From: JBJGXI01 sp045635475
Lineage (GTDB): Bacteria > Bacillota > Bacilli > Bacillales > Amphibacillaceae
Length of the DNA: 64,000 nucleotides
Reading direction: 5' to 3'
Assembly: GCF_045635475.1 (NCBI RefSeq)
Contig: NZ_JBJGXI010000007.1
Location: 62,001 to 126,000 of the forward strand
Under the pieces are notes generated by a model, which was not told the origin of the DNA, did not search any database, and saw nothing but the letters and a program-made list of their open reading frames with translations. Below are positions 61,310-64,000 of this stretch, piece after piece. The position numbers were made by a program, and so were the translations under genes. Within the stretch, counting starts at the first letter, position 1; each line of letters begins with the position of its first letter.

Positions 61310-64000
61310 TTATTTATATACCGGTATATCAAATATTAAGGTATAGCTGTCAAAAGACTCGTACAGGTTCTTTATACTTTGTGTTTGCTTCACTGCCCAT
61401 CCAATATCAGTTGCATATTGATTAGTTCCAGGATTTGCAGGATTCCATTTCATCTTATATAAAGTGTTTTTACCATTGTTTACATATCTATCGGCAATAA
61501 ACTTTGCTCCACCTACAATGGCCGCTTCTTTAGAAAACCATCCTTGATTGTAAGCATATTCGGAACCACATGAATTTGCACAATTATCATTTGCACCTAT
61601 TCCATACATATTATAGACTACTTTAGGTTCTACAGCTTTACCGGCAACCTCTGATACAAGAATTCCTGTTGCTAAAGCAGATGTTCCATAACCTGTTTCT
61701 AAATTAGCGTGCGAGATTAAATACAATTCATTAATTCCATATTGTTTACCTGAATCGATAAACGTTTGACCAAATCCAGTTAATCCATTCCTCAATACTT
61801 TATCATTAATATCTCTAGCACTAATATTAGTACTCTTGGAAAGATCTAAGAATTGATAATAGTATACAGAGTCTTTACTAAAAGAGTTCGGATTCATGTA
61901 ATATGATGTATCTTCTCTTGTCGCAATCATCCAAGTATTAATTCGATACCAATCATCATGAGTTGAGTAGATAACAATATTCTCTTTGGTGATATTTTCG
62001 TGTAAGTATCCCACAATCGAATATTCTTGACTTGGACCACTTCGAACATGCCAATTTCCACCGTCTACTACCCATCTGCCATTCACTTGCTTGAGGGCAT
62101 CTTTATATACATACATTGGTTGATAATTGGACCTTGGATAACTGGAAACCTGCCTATTCAAAGCATCCTCAAATGTAATATTATAATTCGTGTATTGATA
62201 TACATTTTGAGGAGATTTATAAAAGTTAACCATTAATTTTGCTGTACCATAACTCTCAAAATATTCTACAGTAATTGTATGCAATCCTTTTTTCAACTCA
62301 ACAGTCGCATTGCGTTCATCATCTTTTGCGACCCAGTCATTTATAACTAGATCTCCATCGATGTAAACGCGGACACCGTCGTCTGCGTCTACGTCAAGAT
62401 TATAATATCCATCAACAGTTGCATTGACTAATTTTTGAAATCTACCAGAAATATAATCAGATGGTAGACTTGGATGCGGTGAATCCTCTACCCAATTATT
62501 GTTAAGTTCAGGTATAGGTGTTAACGAATTTGTTCCACCAACAAGAATCGAGAGACCTTCAAGATTTGTATTATTAAACCACTCACCGATCCAACTATCT
62601 TGAGTCAAAGCATAAGGCTCAAGGTCAAAATGCAATTTACTGTTACCTGTATTATCGTAATACTGAACCTCTATCCAGTGGATATTAGATCCATCACTAT
62701 TATCCTCAATCTGTAAGCGAATATTATCTTCTCGATAACTACTTGGGGTGAAACGATCTATAACAACCTCTCCATCTACCAATACGCGAACGCCATCGTC
62801 AGCACGTGCGCGTAGAATGTAATCGCCCGCAGTTATTCGCTTTGCAGTTACATATCTTGCTGAAAAGTTATTTGAGTTAATGCCTTCCATTGGGCTATTA
62901 GTACCGTAATCCTCGTCTATGCTTCCATTTATAATAGAAGAATCGATAACTTTTGAATTCTCCGGTGCACCTGATAGATTAGTATTATTATAATAGTATG
63001 CTATCCAATCCCCAAATGGAGCTAGGTTAGAAAAGATAGAAGCATCACCAGTATTCTCAACAAACTGTGTTTCTACCTTATGCTTCCCAGATAGTCTACC
63101 TATAATTGCTCTATCCATTTGACCATTTTCAGAGCTTGTCAATCGGTCTATCTTTTTATCCCCATCGACCTTTACTTGAATGCCATCGTTTGAATGGGTT
63201 TGAAGAAAATATTCTTTATCTTGGAAATTCCTTGACTGGTCAAATAGAGCAGTGAAGTTATCGGATGAAATAGAAGGTAATGGACTTCCTTGCTTCCAAT
63301 TGTGACTAATAGATTCAGCTTTCTCAAAGTAATCAAAGTTAGTTAAACCAATTGAGAAATCTAAACTAGCGTTACCTGCTTTTTCGAAATACTCTACTGT
63401 AACGATATGTTCACCTTTGTCTAATTGCACATAGCTTGATTGTTCATATGCACCTGGATACCAAGCATCGATGACGAGTTCATCATCTATAAATACTCTT
63501 ACGCCGTCATCAGCAAAAGTATTAATTTTATAAACACCAGTGTGTTGAATTTGATATTTCTTTTGATATCTTGCTGAAAAATCATCACCTGGCAAAGATG
63601 GATGTGGGGAATTTGATCCCCAATCAAAATTTAATTCGTTAATTTTATCGGGTGAATTATTTCCACCTATATAAAGTGGCGTACCTTGGAGTGAATTGTT
63701 TGCAAATATTTCTCCAACCCAACTATCGTTTGGTACTTCGAACTTTTCGAAGCCAAAGTTCAGATGGCTTTCACCAGTTGTATTCTTTGATTGTACTTCT
63801 AACCAATGGATATTAGAGCCATCTAGATTATTAATAGAAACCTTAACGGTGTTCTCTTGATTACCGAAATCAGAGCTGTAATCAGCAACTACAGTACCAT
63901 CCAAAATAACCTTTATGTCTTCATCAGCAGTTGTACGGATAATATAATCTCCAGCCTCAAGACGTTTTGCAGTTACATAACTTGCAGAAAACTGATCTGC
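61310..64000 (-). CDS. PA14-repeat surface N-acetylglucosaminidase, 5' end outside window
   Basis: The frame is open to the right edge, so at least 896 residues are seen and the N-terminus is missing. Five PA14-like units are visible in a row (ADDGVRVFIDDELVIDAWYP-type cores; one partial at the edge), then an SH3-like segment (NWHVRSGPSQEYSIVGYL). Last comes a GH73-type glucosaminidase domain with catalytic glutamate in LISHANLETGYGTSALATG and NMYGIGANDNCANSCGS. PA14 modules bind carbohydrates, so it is likely a wall- or polysaccharide-bound autolysin. It sits convergent to the envelope polysaccharide genes. Confidence 0.9.
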   Translation of the reverse strand, partial: ADQFSASYVTAKRLEAGDYIIRTTADEDIKVILDGTVVADYSSDFGNQENTVKVSINNLDGSNIHWLEVQSKNTTGESHLNFGFEKFEVPNDSWVGEIFANNSLQGTPLYIGGNNSPDKINELNFDWGSNSPHPSLPGDDFSARYQKKYQIQHTGVYKINTFADDGVRVFIDDELVIDAWYPGAYEQSSYVQLDKGEHIVTVEYFEKAGNASLDFSIGLTNFDYFEKAESISHNWKQGSPLPSISSDNFTALFDQSRNFQDKEYFLQTHSNDGIQVKVDGDKKIDRLTSSENGQMDRAIIGRLSGKHKVETQFVENTGDASIFSNLAPFGDWIAYYYNNTNLSGAPENSKVIDSSIINGSIDEDYGTNSPMEGINSNNFSARYVTAKRITAGDYILRARADDGVRVLVDGEVVIDRFTPSSYREDNIRLQIEDNSDGSNIHWIEVQYYDNTGNSKLHFDLEPYALTQDSWIGEWFNNTNLEGLSILVGGTNSLTPIPELNNNWVEDSPHPSLPSDYISGRFQKLVNATVDGYYNLDVDADDGVRVYIDGDLVINDWVAKDDERNATVELKKGLHTITVEYFESYGTAKLMVNFYKSPQNVYQYTNYNITFEDALNRQVSSYPRSNYQPMYVYKDALKQVNGRWVVDGGNWHVRSGPSQEYSIVGYLHENITKENIVIYSTHDDWYRINTWMIATREDTSYYMNPNSFSKDSVYYYQFLDLSKSTNISARDINDKVLRNGLTGFGQTFIDSGKQYGINELYLISHANLETGYGTSALATGILVSEVAGKAVEPKVVYNMYGIGANDNCANSCGSEYAYNQGWFSKEAAIVGGAKFIADRYVNNGKNTLYKMKWNPANPGTNQYATDIGWAVKQTQSIKNLYESFDSYTLIFDIPVYK

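Noticed and set aside
1..64000. tRNA, rRNA, intact insertion sequences or prophage genes
   Set aside because: No cloverleaf with a TTC/GGTTC loop, no rRNA segment, no transposase and no phage structural gene was seen on either strand.

Overview
The window is a chromosomal segment of a low-GC, spore-forming Gram-positive bacterium of the Bacillaceae, most like the halotolerant Oceanobacillus/Virgibacillus/Gracilibacillus group. This is inferred from gene order, the spo genes (spo0F, spoIIR, spoIID, spoIIQ, spoIIID), AGGAGG-type ribosome sites, frequent GTG/TTG starts and the style of the intergenic repeats. I cannot name the genus from sequence alone. Most genes follow the B. subtilis pyrG-to-fabZ order on the plus strand. 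Several usual neighbours are missing (rpoE, the transaldolase and glpX genes, flhO/flhP), often where a gene-free stretch remains.

Layout. 0-13 kb: end of a LuxR-type regulator, a small membrane protein, pyrG with a CTP-sensing type leader, spo0F, fbaA, murAB, rho, rpmE2, tdk, a lipoprotein gene, prfA, prmC. 13-21 kb: spoIIR, an acetyltransferase-like gene followed by a DnaA-box cluster and a decayed duplicate, ywlC, mntP, ywlE, rpiB, ywlG, glyA, upp. 21-25 kb is an accessory island: a NERD nuclease-like protein gene bracketed by two arrays of a 9-bp word repeated every 21 bp, then a Vpr-like subtilisin. 25-33 kb: the F1Fo ATP synthase operon atpIBEFHAGDC, interrupted between atpD and atpC by three tandem copies of a 123-bp structured repeat. 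33-36 kb: ywzB, ywmB, murAA. 36-42 kb: an LD-carboxypeptidase and a cell-wall-anchored GH5 cellulase divergent from a LacI-type repressor. 42-48 kb: spoIID, a 51-bp tandem repeat array, spoIIQ, a small secreted peptide gene, spoIIID, mbl, epuA, fabZ. 48-55 kb: an acidic lipoprotein, an unknown protein, and a TetR-controlled RND efflux pair. 55-64 kb: an envelope polysaccharide cluster (two TagO/WecA-type transferases, a Wzy/ligase-like protein, an Alg14/Alg13-like pair) and a large PA14-repeat glucosaminidase running off the right edge.

The coding part is mostly core housekeeping: nucleotide synthesis, cell wall precursors, translation release, one-carbon metabolism, energy and sporulation. 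The unusual content lies between genes. Two separate loci carry arrays of short words phased at 21 or 22 bp, that is two helical turns. One brackets a nuclease-like gene; the other brackets an RNA-like three-way-junction sequence. There are also palindromic dispersed repeats, tandem hairpin repeats inside the atp operon and next to spoIIQ, and two short genes below 60 codons. No tRNA, rRNA, CRISPR array, intact insertion sequence or prophage was seen.
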